From NCBI GenBank assembly GCA_020161435.1, contig JAIUNV010000001.1, positions 620,001 to 684,000 on the forward strand: 64,000 bases of DNA, given 5' to 3'. The position numbers were made by a program, and so were the translations under genes. The notes under the pieces are model-generated. The model was not told the origin of the DNA, made no database searches, and saw only the letters and a list, made by a program, of their open reading frames with translations. This DNA is from Bacteroidota bacterium. Its GTDB lineage: Bacteria; Bacteroidota; Bacteroidia; Chitinophagales; Chitinophagaceae. This document shows positions 33,629 to 44,185 of the stretch, one piece after another; position 1 is the stretch's first letter; each line of letters starts with the position of its first letter.

Positions 33629-36600
33629 ATGATGAAAAAACTGTCGTTGTTTTTGATGGTACTATTTGTGTCCGTCAGCCATTTGGCTTTTAGCCAAAAA
33701 ACGGTAAGTGGTAAGGTGTCCGATGCCACAAATGGCAAGCCGTTAGAAGGTGTAACTGTGTCTGTAAAAGGCACTTCAGTCGGCACTTCTACCAATGCCG
33801 ATGGTTCCTTTTCTTTTGTTATTCCTGAAAAGGCTGCCATCCTCGTTTTCTCTTCTGTAGGTTTCAGAGAAAAAGAAGTAGCAGTATCTGCTAACCTGAG
33901 CATGATCCAACTGACGCCCTCTAGTGGCGATTTGGGTGAAGTAGTAGTAGTAGGTTATGGTACAACACTCAAAAAAGAACTGACCGGCACGGTAGCCCGT
34001 GTAAAAGGTGCTGATGTAGCTAACATGCCGGTACCCAACCTCAACCAAGCGTTGCAGGGTCGTGCTGCCGGTGTGTTTGTAGAAGCCGAAAACGGTAAAG
34101 TTGGTGAAGGTATCAAAGTACGCATTCGTGGTAGTGGCTCTGTAAACAGTAGCAACCAGCCCCTGTATGTGGTAGATGGTATTCCTTTGTCAGGTGGTTT
34201 TGCTGGTGCTTCTACCGCCGATATCAACTTCAACGATATCGAATCATTTGAAATTCTGAAAGATGCTGCTGCTGCTGCTATCTACGGTAGCCGTGCTGCC
34301 AATGGCGTAGTAATTATTACTACCAAGCGTGGTAAAGCAGGTAAAACCAAGTTTAATTTGGGTGCTCAGTTTGGCGAAAACACCCCTACCAACAAGCGTG
34401 GTTTCTTAAACGCAAAAGAATATGTTGATTACTTCCGTCAGGCTGGCCGTGGTGCTGCAGAGTACCACATGCGCCCCGATGGTGGCGACAACTGGTTTGG
34501 CTTCACCGATTTGGCAGATGCCTATGCTTACATGGATAATGTTGTTATTGGTCGTTTAAACCGCTACAGCGGTTGGAGACCCTTCCGTGGGGGTAAAGAC
34601 TGGCAAACAGGTGAAGTGAATACCAACTGGGAAGATCAGGTATTACGCAAGGGTAATACCAACCAATTGGAGCTGAGTGCTGCTGGCGGTAACGATAAAA
34701 CTCGTTTCTACATGGCTGGCAACATCAATAACCAGGACGGTATTTTGGTGGCCAACAAGTTCCAGCGTATGAGTGCTCGTCTCAACCTCGACCATCAGGT
34801 AAACAATTGGTTGAAGGTAGGCATGAACACCAGCCTCACTAAAACTTCCCGCAACCAGGTGCCTTTGGACAATGCGTTCAGCACCCCAATGCAGGCAGTA
34901 GCTTTGTCGCCTATTACACCAGTGCGTGACTCTTTGGGCAACCTCTTCGATCGTCCTGTTGCTACTTATTACAACCCGCTGATTGAAGTAGAAGAAACCA
35001 TCAGAAAGTCTTCTGCATACCGCAACCAGGGTTCCATTTTTGCAGATGTAAAACTGGCTCAAAACCTGACTTTCCATACCGATCTTGGATTGGATATGGT
35101 ACAGCAAACCAGCGAAAACTGGTGGGGCCCCCGCACACTGGTGGGTGCTGCTACCGCCGAGCAAAAAGGTGAAGCCGACAGCCGCTGGTTCCGCAATACC
35201 CGCTGGATGACCAACAACTACTTTAGCTACAAAACCACTTTTGGTGAAAAGCATAAGTTGGACGCCACTGCAGGTTTTGCATTTGAAAACGTAGAAATTT
35301 CTGATGTATATGCCGATGGTCAGGACTTCCCGGATATTGCCTTGAAAACACTGGCCAGCACCGCTACCCCTAGCGATATTGATGGGGCCCGCTCTGAAAA
35401 CAACCTGCGTTCATACTTTGGCCGTGCCAACTATGTATACGATGGCAAATACCTCTTGGGTGTAAGCGTTCGTAATGATGCTGACAGCCGCTTTGGTACC
35501 AACTACAAGGCCGGTACGTTCTGGTCTGCTTCACTGGCGTGGATTATGTCTGACGAAAAATTCATGCAAGGCATTTCCTGGCTGAGCTACCTGAAACCAC
35601 GTGCCAGCTACGGTACCAGTGGTAACAACTCAGGTCTTGGCTTCTATCAGGCCCGAACTCAATATGGTGCACAAACCTATGGTACTGCCAGTGGTCTTGG
35701 TGTAAGCAACTTTGGTAACGATGACCTGCGTTGGGAAACGACCAAAATGCTCAACATTGGTTTGGAATTTGGTGTGTTCAACAACCGCCTGACCGGTGAA
35801 TTTGAGTGGTACGACAAGCGTACTGAAGACATGCTGCTGAATGTGCCTGTAACATCTGTATCTGGTACTACCAGCGTGTATGGCAATGTAGGTGGCATGA
35901 GCAATAAGGGTATTGAATTAACCTTGAACAGTGTAAACGTTGCCAGCAGAAACCTCCGCTGGACAACCAGCCTTAACCTGGCCAAAAACAAAAACACACT
36001 GACAAAACTGGATGGTGAGCAGAAAGAAATTCTGCCAAACGACGCCCGTTTTGCCAACGCATTGATCGTTGGCAAGCCCATTGGTGTTTTTTATGCGCCG
36101 AAGTTTTTGGGTGCCAATCCTGAAAACGGAGACCCCATGTTCCGCAAGGCAGATGGTACCACTACCCGTGAGTACGACGAAGCTGAAAAAACAATCATTG
36201 GTGATCCTAACCCGGACTGGATTGCTGGTTTAACAAACACTGTAAGCTGGAAAGGCCTCGAACTGAGCGTATTGTTCCAGGGTGTGTTTGGCAGCCAGGT
36301 ACAGGATGGTGCAGGTGGTTTTATGAGTGCCAGCGCCGACTGGTTTGATAACCAAACCCGTGACCAGCTGAATGCATGGCAGAAAAAAGGCGACGTAACC
36401 ATGGTGCCTCAGGCTCGTTTGAACTGGTTTGGCGATTTCGCTTCTCCCAGCATTAGCAGCCGCTATGTGTACGATGCTGATTATGTACGTTTGAAAAATA
36501 TTACACTGGGCTACAATATTCCTCAAAAGACAATGGCTAAAATTGGTTTGACGAGTGCCCGTGTATATGTATCAGGCGTAAACCTGCTCACATTTACGAA

Positions 36601-36724
36601 GTATCCAGGATGGGATCCTGAAGTGAACACTGACTACCGCTCTTCAAACGTAAACCAGGGTGGCGATTTTTATGCTGCTCCTCAAATTAAGAGTTGGGTA
36701 TTTGGCCTTAACCTCGGATTCTAA
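33629..36724 (+). CDS. susC: SusC/RagA TonB-linked outer membrane protein (pair 1)
   Basis: A 1031-residue TonB-dependent transporter of the SusC class. Signal peptide MMKKLSLFLMVLFVSVSHLAFSQ; N-terminal carboxypeptidase-regulatory-like domain (about 24-100, TVSGKVSDATNGKPLEGVTV); plug (about 115-235) with VVVGYGTTLKKELTG, the SusC-type VRIRGSGS and NQPLYVVDGIPL, EILKDAAAAAIYGSRAANGVV; then a beta barrel ending in FGLNLGF with the terminal Phe needed for Bam insertion. Works with the SusD-like lipoprotein 21 bases downstream as a pedal-bin importer of glycans or peptides. No degradative enzyme gene is next to it, so the substrate cannot be named. Confidence 0.95.
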   Translation: MMKKLSLFLMVLFVSVSHLAFSQKTVSGKVSDATNGKPLEGVTVSVKGTSVGTSTNADGSFSFVIPEKAAILVFSSVGFREKEVAVSANLSMIQLTPSSGDLGEVVVVGYGTTLKKELTGTVARVKGADVANMPVPNLNQALQGRAAGVFVEAENGKVGEGIKVRIRGSGSVNSSNQPLYVVDGIPLSGGFAGASTADINFNDIESFEILKDAAAAAIYGSRAANGVVIITTKRGKAGKTKFNLGAQFGENTPTNKRGFLNAKEYVDYFRQAGRGAAEYHMRPDGGDNWFGFTDLADAYAYMDNVVIGRLNRYSGWRPFRGGKDWQTGEVNTNWEDQVLRKGNTNQLELSAAGGNDKTRFYMAGNINNQDGILVANKFQRMSARLNLDHQVNNWLKVGMNTSLTKTSRNQVPLDNAFSTPMQAVALSPITPVRDSLGNLFDRPVATYYNPLIEVEETIRKSSAYRNQGSIFADVKLAQNLTFHTDLGLDMVQQTSENWWGPRTLVGAATAEQKGEADSRWFRNTRWMTNNYFSYKTTFGEKHKLDATAGFAFENVEISDVYADGQDFPDIALKTLASTATPSDIDGARSENNLRSYFGRANYVYDGKYLLGVSVRNDADSRFGTNYKAGTFWSASLAWIMSDEKFMQGISWLSYLKPRASYGTSGNNSGLGFYQARTQYGAQTYGTASGLGVSNFGNDDLRWETTKMLNIGLEFGVFNNRLTGEFEWYDKRTEDMLLNVPVTSVSGTTSVYGNVGGMSNKGIELTLNSVNVASRNLRWTTSLNLAKNKNTLTKLDGEQKEILPNDARFANALIVGKPIGVFYAPKFLGANPENGDPMFRKADGTTTREYDEAEKTIIGDPNPDWIAGLTNTVSWKGLELSVLFQGVFGSQVQDGAGGFMSASADWFDNQTRDQLNAWQKKGDVTMVPQARLNWFGDFASPSISSRYVYDADYVRLKNITLGYNIPQKTMAKIGLTSARVYVSGVNLLTFTKYPGWDPEVNTDYRSSNVNQGGDFYAAPQIKSWVFGLNLGF

Positions 36725-36745
36725 TCAGCAACAAAACATACGAAC

Positions 36746-38104
36746 ATGACAAAGAAAATATCGATATCTCTCCTTGTTGCTGCTACGCTGTTTGCAAGCA
36801 GCTGCGATAAAAAATTGAATTTGCAGGACCCACAGGCAATTGATGCCACAACTGCATTGAGTACCGATGACCGGGTAAAAAAAGTACTCATAGGTAACTA
36901 TGCAGCGCTTGGCAGTGCATCACTCTACGGTGGCGATGTACTCTGGATGAGCGAATTGCTGGCCAGCGATGGTGAACTGACATGGGTGGGAACCTTCCCC
37001 GACCCTCGCCAGATTTGGGGTAAAAACATGCTGGTGAATAACTCAAACGCATTTGCAACGTATGCAGCCGCTTACCGGGTTATTTATAACAGCAACAATA
37101 TCCTCGCCAACTTGAGTGTGGTGAAAACCGCCGATCAGCCAAAAGTGGAAGGCGAAGCCAAATTTCAACGTGCTCTTGCCTATTTTGAACTTGTAAAGTT
37201 CTTCGGCGAAAAGCCTTATGTAGCTGGTAGCACCACTACGCTCAAAGGTGTTCCTGTAATTACCACCCCCGGACCAAGTGCTCCGCAAAGTACCGAATAC
37301 AACCTGCCCCGTGCTTCTGTGGAAGCTGTTTACCAGCAGGTAATTCAAGACCTTACCGATGCGGAAAGCAAACTGCCAAACACCAACGGTGTATATGCCA
37401 ACAAACCATCAGCTCAGCTGGCACTGGCCCGTGTGTATTTGCAACAAGCCAAATACACCGAAGCCAGAGATGCAGCCAACAGGTGTATTACTGCTGCTTT
37501 GGCTAACGGGTTCTCACTGGTATCAAGTTATGGCGCTGCATTTAATAACGCTGCCAACACCAGAGAAGATTTGTTTGCTATGCAGTACAACCTTGTATCA
37601 GGCACAAACTCATGCTTCACCTACTTTAGTACTGGTACCTACGGTGCCCGTGATGGTGACATTGAGGTTACCGATAAGCACATGAATAAATATGCTGCCG
37701 GCGATACCCGTAAAGATTTGTTCTTCTTTGACGCTGGTGCCTACCGTGTTGGCAAGTGGAGAGACAACTACAGAAACGTAAAAGTGTTCCGTTTGGCCGA
37801 AGCTTACCTCACCCGTGCTGAATGTAATGCCCGTTTGGGTCAGAATGCTGCTACTGTAGCTGCTGATATCAAACTCATTCGTGACCGTGCAGGTTTGCCT
37901 GAACTGGCAGCACCCACTTTGGCGCAAATCCTTAACGAACGTGAGCTGGAACTGGCCTTTGAAGGCCAGGGCATTTGGGATGCCAAGCGCCTGAAGCTTT
38001 CTGTTGATGGCCGCTCTTGGGATGATCCAAAGTTGACTTTCCCAATGCCTTTGAGAGAAAGAAACATCAATGGCGGGTTAGATCAGAATCCTGGCTACAA
38101 CTAA
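36746..38104 (+). CDS. susD: SusD/RagB-family lipoprotein (pair 1)
   Basis: A 452-residue surface lipoprotein that caps the SusC barrel and binds ligand. Lipobox ASSC with C20 after MTKKISISLLVAATLFA. Family features: TPR-type helices, FQRALAYFELVKFFGEKPYV, PRASVEAVYQQVIQDLTDAESKLP, KPSAQLALARVYLQQAKYTEARDAANR, then FRLAEAYLTRAECNARLG and LNERELELAFEGQGIWDAKRL, and the C-terminal FPMPLRERNINGGLDQNPGY. Cotranscribed with the upstream susC; a strong terminator closes the unit at 38133. Confidence 0.95.
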   Translation: MTKKISISLLVAATLFASSCDKKLNLQDPQAIDATTALSTDDRVKKVLIGNYAALGSASLYGGDVLWMSELLASDGELTWVGTFPDPRQIWGKNMLVNNSNAFATYAAAYRVIYNSNNILANLSVVKTADQPKVEGEAKFQRALAYFELVKFFGEKPYVAGSTTTLKGVPVITTPGPSAPQSTEYNLPRASVEAVYQQVIQDLTDAESKLPNTNGVYANKPSAQLALARVYLQQAKYTEARDAANRCITAALANGFSLVSSYGAAFNNAANTREDLFAMQYNLVSGTNSCFTYFSTGTYGARDGDIEVTDKHMNKYAAGDTRKDLFFFDAGAYRVGKWRDNYRNVKVFRLAEAYLTRAECNARLGQNAATVAADIKLIRDRAGLPELAAPTLAQILNERELELAFEGQGIWDAKRLKLSVDGRSWDDPKLTFPMPLRERNINGGLDQNPGYN

Positions 38105-38132
38105 GCCTCATATCAGTTTAGTTTTCATTACC

Positions 38133-38166
38133 ACCGGCAGCTTGTTTTCAAGCTGCCGGTTTTTTT
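38133..38166 (+). terminator. Terminator after SusCD pair 1
   Basis: A perfect 11-base stem (ACCGGCAGCTT and complement), 6-base loop, then at least six T. Confidence 0.95.
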
Positions 38167-38222
38167 GTGTGGCTCACCAACATGTCAGGCGGTTAGCTTG
38201 AAACAAGATGAAAATTTTGCCA

Positions 38223-38258
38223 GATATAACTTTCGGTTATATCATTTTCATACATTTG
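38223..38258 (+). promoter_or_regulatory. -7 element and inverted repeat before the second susC
   Basis: TACATTTG at 38251-38258 is a full match to TAnnTTTG, 21 bases before the ATG. Just upstream GATATAAC-TTTCG-GTTATATC (38223-38243) is a perfect 8-base inverted repeat, placed where the -33 region would be, so it may be an operator. Confidence 0.5.
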
Positions 38259-38279
38259 AGTTAACAAAAAACTAACAAC

Positions 38280-41200
38280 ATGAGAAGAATGTTATTGCTG
38301 CTAATGGCGGCAATTCTTCCTTAGCTAATGCTATTGGCGCAAGGCAAGAAAATTTCAGGTACAGTTTCGGATGGAGCAGGCAAGCCAATTGACGGTGCAA
38401 CCGTACTGGCAAAAGGTGCTGCAAAAAATGGTACATCTACCGATGCCAACGGCAAATTCGAACTTACCGTTCCCGAGTCAGTGAAAAGTATTGTTATCTC
38501 AGCTGTGGGCTATGAGTCACAGGAAATTGCCCTTGCCGGCAAAACATCTTTTGCCGTATCTATGAAAGATGTAGCTACGCAAGAAATGGGCGATGTAATT
38601 GTAACCGGCGTGGCTGGTGCTACCAACCGAAAGAAAATGACTGTATCGGTAGCCAAGGTTTCTGCTGAGCAATTGCAGGCTGTGCCAGCTTCATCGGCTG
38701 CCAACGCCCTTGCGGGTAAGGTTGCCGGTTTGAAAACTTCAGCTGTAAACGGTAACCCCGGCCAAGGTGCAGACTTGCTGCTGCGTGGCGACAATAACCT
38801 GAGCACCAGCTCCCAGCCCCTCATTTTGGTGGATGGTATTATTCTTTCCGGTAGCCTCGCCGATATCAACATCGACGACGTAGAATCGATGGAAGTGGTA
38901 AAAGGTGCTGCGGCATCCGCCCTCTATGGTTCACGTGCCGGTAATGGTGTAATTTCCGTTATCACCAAGCGTGGTAAAGGCATTGCTGCCAATAAGCCAG
39001 TCATTACGGTTCGTAATGAAATAGGTGTGCAGAATCTGCAGCATTATCTCGAAACTTCTCAGAGCCACTATTATGCATTGGCCAGCGATTGGGAAACTGC
39101 CAAAGGCAAATACACCAAGTATGCCGGCGTTACTTATCCTGCCAACTATTTGGGAGCTGGTTTTAGTCCCGGCATTGCCGGCAGCCGTGCTATTGATGCC
39201 GATGGTTATATGGACAACCCTTATGGTGTGTACAGAAACCAACAGGCTGAGTTTTTCAGAACCGGTATGAACATGGTAAACTTCATTTCTGTTGCCAACA
39301 GAACAGAAAAAAACAACGTGTACCTCTCTTTCGAAAACAACAAGCAAGAAGGTGTGGTAAAGTTGACTGATGGTTATTCTCGTCAGAACTTCCGCTTCAA
39401 CATCGACCAGAACATTACTCCTTGGTTGCGTTTCAGCGCTTCAAACCTGTTCATCAATACATCTTCAAAAACACCAGGTGCCGCCAGCGGTCTCTTCTAC
39501 AGTATTGCCCGTATGGAAAAAGACGTGAACCTGTTTGCTGAAAACCCCGATGGTCAGCCATACTACCTGCGTGTAAACAACTTTAACGCAGAAATTACCA
39601 ACCCGCTGTATCCTTTGTATAAGCAAAAAATCAGCAACACATCTCGCCGTTGGTTGGCTAATTATTCTGCCAATATCAAGTTCACCTCTTGGGCAGATTT
39701 GGATGTGGCTCAAACCATTGAAATCCGTAACAGTCGTTCTGGTACCATCAACCCACAAGATACCTGGACCCGCTCTGGTCTTTCTTCCGTTAATAATGGT
39801 ATGTCTTATACTGGCGGTGGTATGTCTCAGTCTACCAACGAATCAAAAACAGCCAATACACAGGTTACGCTGAATTTGTCGAAGAAGTTTGGTGACTTCA
39901 ATACAAGAGCAAAGTTGTCGTACCTCTATGAAAACAGACACTATGAGAGCAACTATATTTCTGCTTCTCAGTTCCGTATTTCTGGTATCGAGAACTTTGA
40001 AAACTTTACGACCATCAACGACGCTTCTTCTTACATAGAAAACGAAAAAGCCCAGAACTACTTCGCTATCCTTGGTGTAGACTGGAAAGAAAAAGTATTG
40101 TTGGATGGTATGTTCCGTTACGATGGTTCTTCATTATTTGGACCAGAAGCCCGTTGGAACCCTTATTACCGCGTATCAGCAGGTTACCGGTTGTCTGAAG
40201 ACCTTAAAATCAAAGGCATTGATGAATTGAAAATTCGTGCTGCTTATGGTACCGCAGGTATCCGTCCTGGTTTCGACTGGCAGTATGAAGTGTATGACCT
40301 CAACAACGGTGTAGCTGCTGCCAGACAAAAGGGTAACAAATTCCTGAAGCCTTCTCAAACTGCAGAAAAAGAAATCGGCCTGAATGTTGACTTCCTGAAA
40401 AAGTTCAATTTCGAAGTGACCTATGCGGAATCTGAAACAAAAGATCAGTTCCTCAACGTACCATTGATTCCTTTCCTGAACGATGGTTTCAACAGTCAGT
40501 GGCAAAATGCCGGTACCATTAAGTCCAACACTTTGGAATTTACATTTGGTGCCAACTGGGTGAAGAAGAAGAACTTCTCTTGGAAAACAACAGTTGTATT
40601 CTCAAGAGTGAAGCAGCGCATTACCGAACTGCCCATTGCACCTTATTTGGCTAATGGTCAGGATTACAACGGTGACCAGAATATTTTCTATATTAAAGGT
40701 GGCGAAGTGTATGGCGCTATCTACGGTTACAAAATGGTACGTACCCTCGATGAAATGTCAAGACAATTGCCAGCAGGCAAAACCATTGCTGACTTCGAGG
40801 TAAACAGCGAAGGTTATGTAATTGCCAAAGGCACACAGGGTAAACCCAACGAATTGCCTATTAAAATGCTGAATGCAGATGGCACGCCTTGGTATGGCAA
40901 AATTGGCAATGGTAACCCCGACTTTGTAGCCGGTATCACCAACACCATCAACTTCAAAAACTTCCAGTTATACATGTTGCTCGACTGGAAACAAGGTGGC
41001 GATATTTATAACGGTAAAGAACAGCGCCTTACTTTCAACTACGTAAGCCAAAAGCAAGACATGACCAACGTACCTACTGCCAGCAAAAGAGCTGCTGCAT
41101 ATTGGGGTGCTGGTATGTATGATAACAACAATGCCAATGCGTATTGGGTGGAAGATGGTACTTACCTGAAAGTTCGGGAATTGGCCATTGGCTACACCGT

Positions 41201-41399
41201 GCCTTCTAAATACCTGAGCACTGTGTTCAATGGTTTCATTAAAGGCATCAATGCTAAAGTGGTGGGCCGCAACCTGCTTACCTTCTCAAACTACTCTGGT
41301 TACGATCCTGAAGTGGGTACTATCCGTTACCCTGTTGATGGCATCAACGCCAACCCCATTTACAGAAACTACGCTGTTTCTCTTTCTTTCAATTTCTAA
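38280..41399 (+). pseudogene. susC: SusC/RagA outer membrane protein (pair 2), amber stop in signal peptide
   Basis: A SusC-type TonB-dependent transporter whose reading frame begins ATG at 38280 (MRRMLLLLMAAILP), meets TAG at 38322-38324, and continues in the same frame as LMLLAQGKKISGTVSDG to 41399. The part after the stop (1023 residues from ATG 38328) is complete: carboxypeptidase-like domain, plug with LILVDGIILSG, VVKGAAASALYGSRAGNGVI, and a barrel ending YAVSLSFNF. Starting at 38328 leaves no usable signal peptide. A single base change of TAG to a sense codon restores a normal one. So it is a nonsense mutant, a suppressed or phase-variable gene, or a sequencing error. Its SusD partner 18 bases downstream is intact and the body has no other lesion, which favours a recent or false mutation. 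Confidence 0.85.
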
Positions 41400-41417
41400 T
41401 CTGTCAATTGATACATA

Positions 41418-42908
41418 ATGAAGAATATTAAAAAACTACTGTTCTCCGCAGCCTTGTTATCTACGATGATGGTGGGCTGTAAAAAAGAAGAACTTCAAGT
41501 AGCCAACGAAAACGACCCTGACTTTTTGAAAGTGTATGCCAAAGGGGATGACGTTGAAAACGTTGCATCAGGTTTGTTCAACACCGTTTTTCACGGCGAA
41601 CACGATTTTACTGGGGTACAAATGATGATGGCAGTAGCTGCCGATCATGCAACCTGCTCATGGGGTAATGCCGGTATGCGGGATATGTCTTGGGAACCTA
41701 GAAACTTCGGTTGGAACAACTCGCCCAGCTACAGCAACAGCGGTGTGCTAAAAGCTACTTACGATAAAATGTATTCCGCCATTTCTACTTCTAACCTGGT
41801 AATAAAAGCGGTAAATGGTGGTGTAAACATTGGCGACAATGGTGCAAACAACAACAGAGCTCTGGCGGTGGCCCGTTTCATTCAGGGTATTTCTTATGGC
41901 AACCTCGCACTGTTGTTCGACAAGGCGCATGTAGTAGATGAAGTCACTTCTGTAGATGGCGTGTTGGAAACAGCCGTGCCTTACAGCGAAGTAGCTAAAG
42001 CAGCTCTCGGCTATCTCGACAAAGCCATTGTACTGGCTGGTAATTCTTTTACCATTCCGGCCAGCTGGTTTGGTACCCCCGCCGATATTTCCAGTGCCGA
42101 CTTCAAGAAAATGTGTAACACTGCCGCTGCCCGTATTCTTTCTTACATGCCTAGAAACAAAACAGAACTGGCGGCTGTAGATTGGGCTAAAGTGAAAACT
42201 TATGCTGATGCTGGCATTACTTCCGACTGGAAGATTGTAATGGATGGTACTACCAAGTGGTACTTCGAAGCAGGTGACTACCTCACTTATCCTGGTTGGG
42301 GTCGTACTGATATGTATGTGGTGAACCTGATGGACAACACGCAGCCCCAGCATTGGGATGATGTAGCGTCTTTCCCTCACCCACCTGCATCTACCAATCC
42401 TCAGGACAAGCGTTTGTTATCAGACTTTGAATACCTCGCATCCAACGACTTCCTGGCTGCCCGTGGTTACTACCATTTTTCTAACTACCGCAACTCTCGT
42501 TACGATGGTGTTTATGTAGCCGCTATTGGCGAAAAGCCACAAGTAATGAAGGCTGAAAATGACATGCTTCGTGCTGAGGCCCGTGCTTACACCGGTGATT
42601 TGGCTGGTGCGGCTACAATCATCAACACTGGCACTCGTGTTACACGTGGTCAAATGGCACCGGTGGCTGCCAATCTTGCCGATATCGTAAAAGCCATTCA
42701 CCACGAAAGACATGTTGAATTGTATACAACTGGTATGGGTGTACAGTTTTTTGAAATGCGTAAGCTAAACCTGCTGCAAAAAGGTACACCCCTGCATTTC
42801 CCTATTCCGGCTAAGATTCTGGAACTGTTTAAGCAAACCACTTTCTACACCTTTGGTTATTTGGCCAATGCTGATGGAAAGGGTACTTCTAACGGTGGCT
42901 GGAGATAA
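41418..42908 (+). CDS. susD: SusD/RagB-family lipoprotein (pair 2)
   Basis: A 496-residue lipoprotein with lipobox MVGC (C21) after MKNIKKLLFSAALLSTM. SusD-type TPR helices are seen in KATYDKMYSAISTSNLVIKAV, ALAVARFIQGISYGNLALLFDKAHVVDE and YSEVAKAALGYLDKAIVLAG; the C-terminal part has MLRAEARAYTGDLAGAATIIN and HHERHVELYTTGMGVQFFEMRKL, then a PIPAKILEL segment. It is more diverged from typical SusD than the pair 1 protein, with an Asn/Trp/Tyr-rich middle (TYPGWGRTDMYVVN). It is the partner of the susC at 38280. Ligand unknown. Confidence 0.88.
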   Translation: MKNIKKLLFSAALLSTMMVGCKKEELQVANENDPDFLKVYAKGDDVENVASGLFNTVFHGEHDFTGVQMMMAVAADHATCSWGNAGMRDMSWEPRNFGWNNSPSYSNSGVLKATYDKMYSAISTSNLVIKAVNGGVNIGDNGANNNRALAVARFIQGISYGNLALLFDKAHVVDEVTSVDGVLETAVPYSEVAKAALGYLDKAIVLAGNSFTIPASWFGTPADISSADFKKMCNTAAARILSYMPRNKTELAAVDWAKVKTYADAGITSDWKIVMDGTTKWYFEAGDYLTYPGWGRTDMYVVNLMDNTQPQHWDDVASFPHPPASTNPQDKRLLSDFEYLASNDFLAARGYYHFSNYRNSRYDGVYVAAIGEKPQVMKAENDMLRAEARAYTGDLAGAATIINTGTRVTRGQMAPVAANLADIVKAIHHERHVELYTTGMGVQFFEMRKLNLLQKGTPLHFPIPAKILELFKQTTFYTFGYLANADGKGTSNGGWR

Positions 42909-42936
42909 GCTCATCAGTACTAGTACTGCATAAAAT

Positions 42937-42968
42937 ATAAGCGCCACTTCAACTGAAGTGGCGCTTAT
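42937..42968. terminator. Bidirectional terminator between SusD 2 and thiolase
   Basis: A perfect 14-base stem (ATAAGCGCCACTTC and complement) with loop AACT, between convergent genes. Confidence 0.9.
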
Positions 42969-43009
42969 TATTTGTACCTGCTGTTGGTGAAAAAGAATGC
43001 AAAAGTGTA

Positions 43010-44185
43010 TTACAAACGTTCAATTACTCCCGCAATACCCTGACCACCACCCACACAGGCCGTTACCATGCTGTATTTTTTGTTGAGGCGTTTCAAATCG
43101 TGCAGGGTTTGAACGGTGAGCTTGGCACCGGTACAACCCAACGGATGGCCCAATGCAATGGCGCCACCATTAATATTCACGATATCAGGGTTCAATCCAA
43201 CTTCCCGAATCACCGCCAGCGATTGCGATGCAAAGGCCTCATTCAATTCTACCAAATCAATATCGCCCAACTGCAAGCCTGCCTGCTGCAATGCCTTTGG
43301 AATAGCAGCTATAGGGCCAATGCCCATGAGCCTTGGTTCTACACCAGCTACGGCACAAGACACTATTCTGCCAATAGGAGTAAGGCTCAATTCTTTCACC
43401 ATGCGTTCACTCATCACCACTACAAAAGCAGCACCATCGCTGGTTTGTGAGGCATTGCCTGCAGTCACTGTTCCATCAGCCGCAAATACTGGTTTCAGTT
43501 TGGCCAGTGCTTCCAGGTTGGTATCCGTGCGGGGGCCTTCGTCTGTATCTACCACGTACTTTTTGGTAGCACGTTTTCCTTTTTCGTTCAGGTACACTTC
43601 TTCTACAGTGATGGGCAGAATGCCTTCTTTAAAATAGCCGTTTTGAATTGCTGCAATGGCCTTCATGTGGCTGTTGTAGCTAAACTGGTCCTGATCTTCC
43701 CGGTTCACGTTGTATTCTTTGGCCACCGCTTCGGCAGTTAGGCCCATACTTAGGTAGTAGTCGGGTTCGGTGCTGGCAACGGTATAGTTGGGCACGGTTT
43801 TCCAACCGGCCGTAGGTACCAGGCTCATGCTTTCTACACCACCGGCCACAATGCATTCGGCCATACCACTTCTAATTTTGGCCGAGGCAATGGCAATGGT
43901 TTCCAAACCACTGGCGCAATAGCGGTTAACGGTCATGCCTGGCGCACCTACCCCTAAGGCTCTGGCGCTGATGATGCGGCCAATTTGCAAGCCCTGCTCC
44001 GCTTCTGGCACGGCATTACCCACAATTACATCATCCACCCGTTTGGGGTCGAGCTGTGGCAGGCTGGCCATCAGGCCTTTTATCACATCTACTGCTAAAT
44101 CGTCGGGGCGAACAAATCGAAAACCGCCTCTTTTACTCTTGGCTACCGCTGTGCGGTATCCGGCTACTATGTAAGCGTCTTGCAT
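43010..44185 (-). CDS. fadA: Acetyl-CoA C-acyltransferase (thiolase)
   Basis: A 391-residue thiolase that cleaves 3-ketoacyl-CoA with CoA (beta-oxidation) or condenses acyl-CoAs. Active-site C90 in NRYCASGLETIA, GGVESMS, H347 in ALGHPLGCTGAK and C377 in ACVGGGQG are all present. The SLVPTAGWKTVPNY and EYNVNREDQDQFSYNSHMKA regions fit the degradative FadA/FadI type rather than biosynthetic AtoB, but the symbol is an estimate. No fadB is next to it. ATG at 44185. Confidence 0.93.
   Translation of the reverse strand: MQDAYIVAGYRTAVAKSKRGGFRFVRPDDLAVDVIKGLMASLPQLDPKRVDDVIVGNAVPEAEQGLQIGRIISARALGVGAPGMTVNRYCASGLETIAIASAKIRSGMAECIVAGGVESMSLVPTAGWKTVPNYTVASTEPDYYLSMGLTAEAVAKEYNVNREDQDQFSYNSHMKAIAAIQNGYFKEGILPITVEEVYLNEKGKRATKKYVVDTDEGPRTDTNLEALAKLKPVFAADGTVTAGNASQTSDGAAFVVVMSERMVKELSLTPIGRIVSCAVAGVEPRLMGIGPIAAIPKALQQAGLQLGDIDLVELNEAFASQSLAVIREVGLNPDIVNINGGAIALGHPLGCTGAKLTVQTLHDLKRLNKKYSMVTACVGGGQGIAGVIERL

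Noticed and set aside
36746..38104. Truncated SusD
   Set aside because: At 452 residues it is on the short side but has lipobox, TPR region and the usual C-terminal block.
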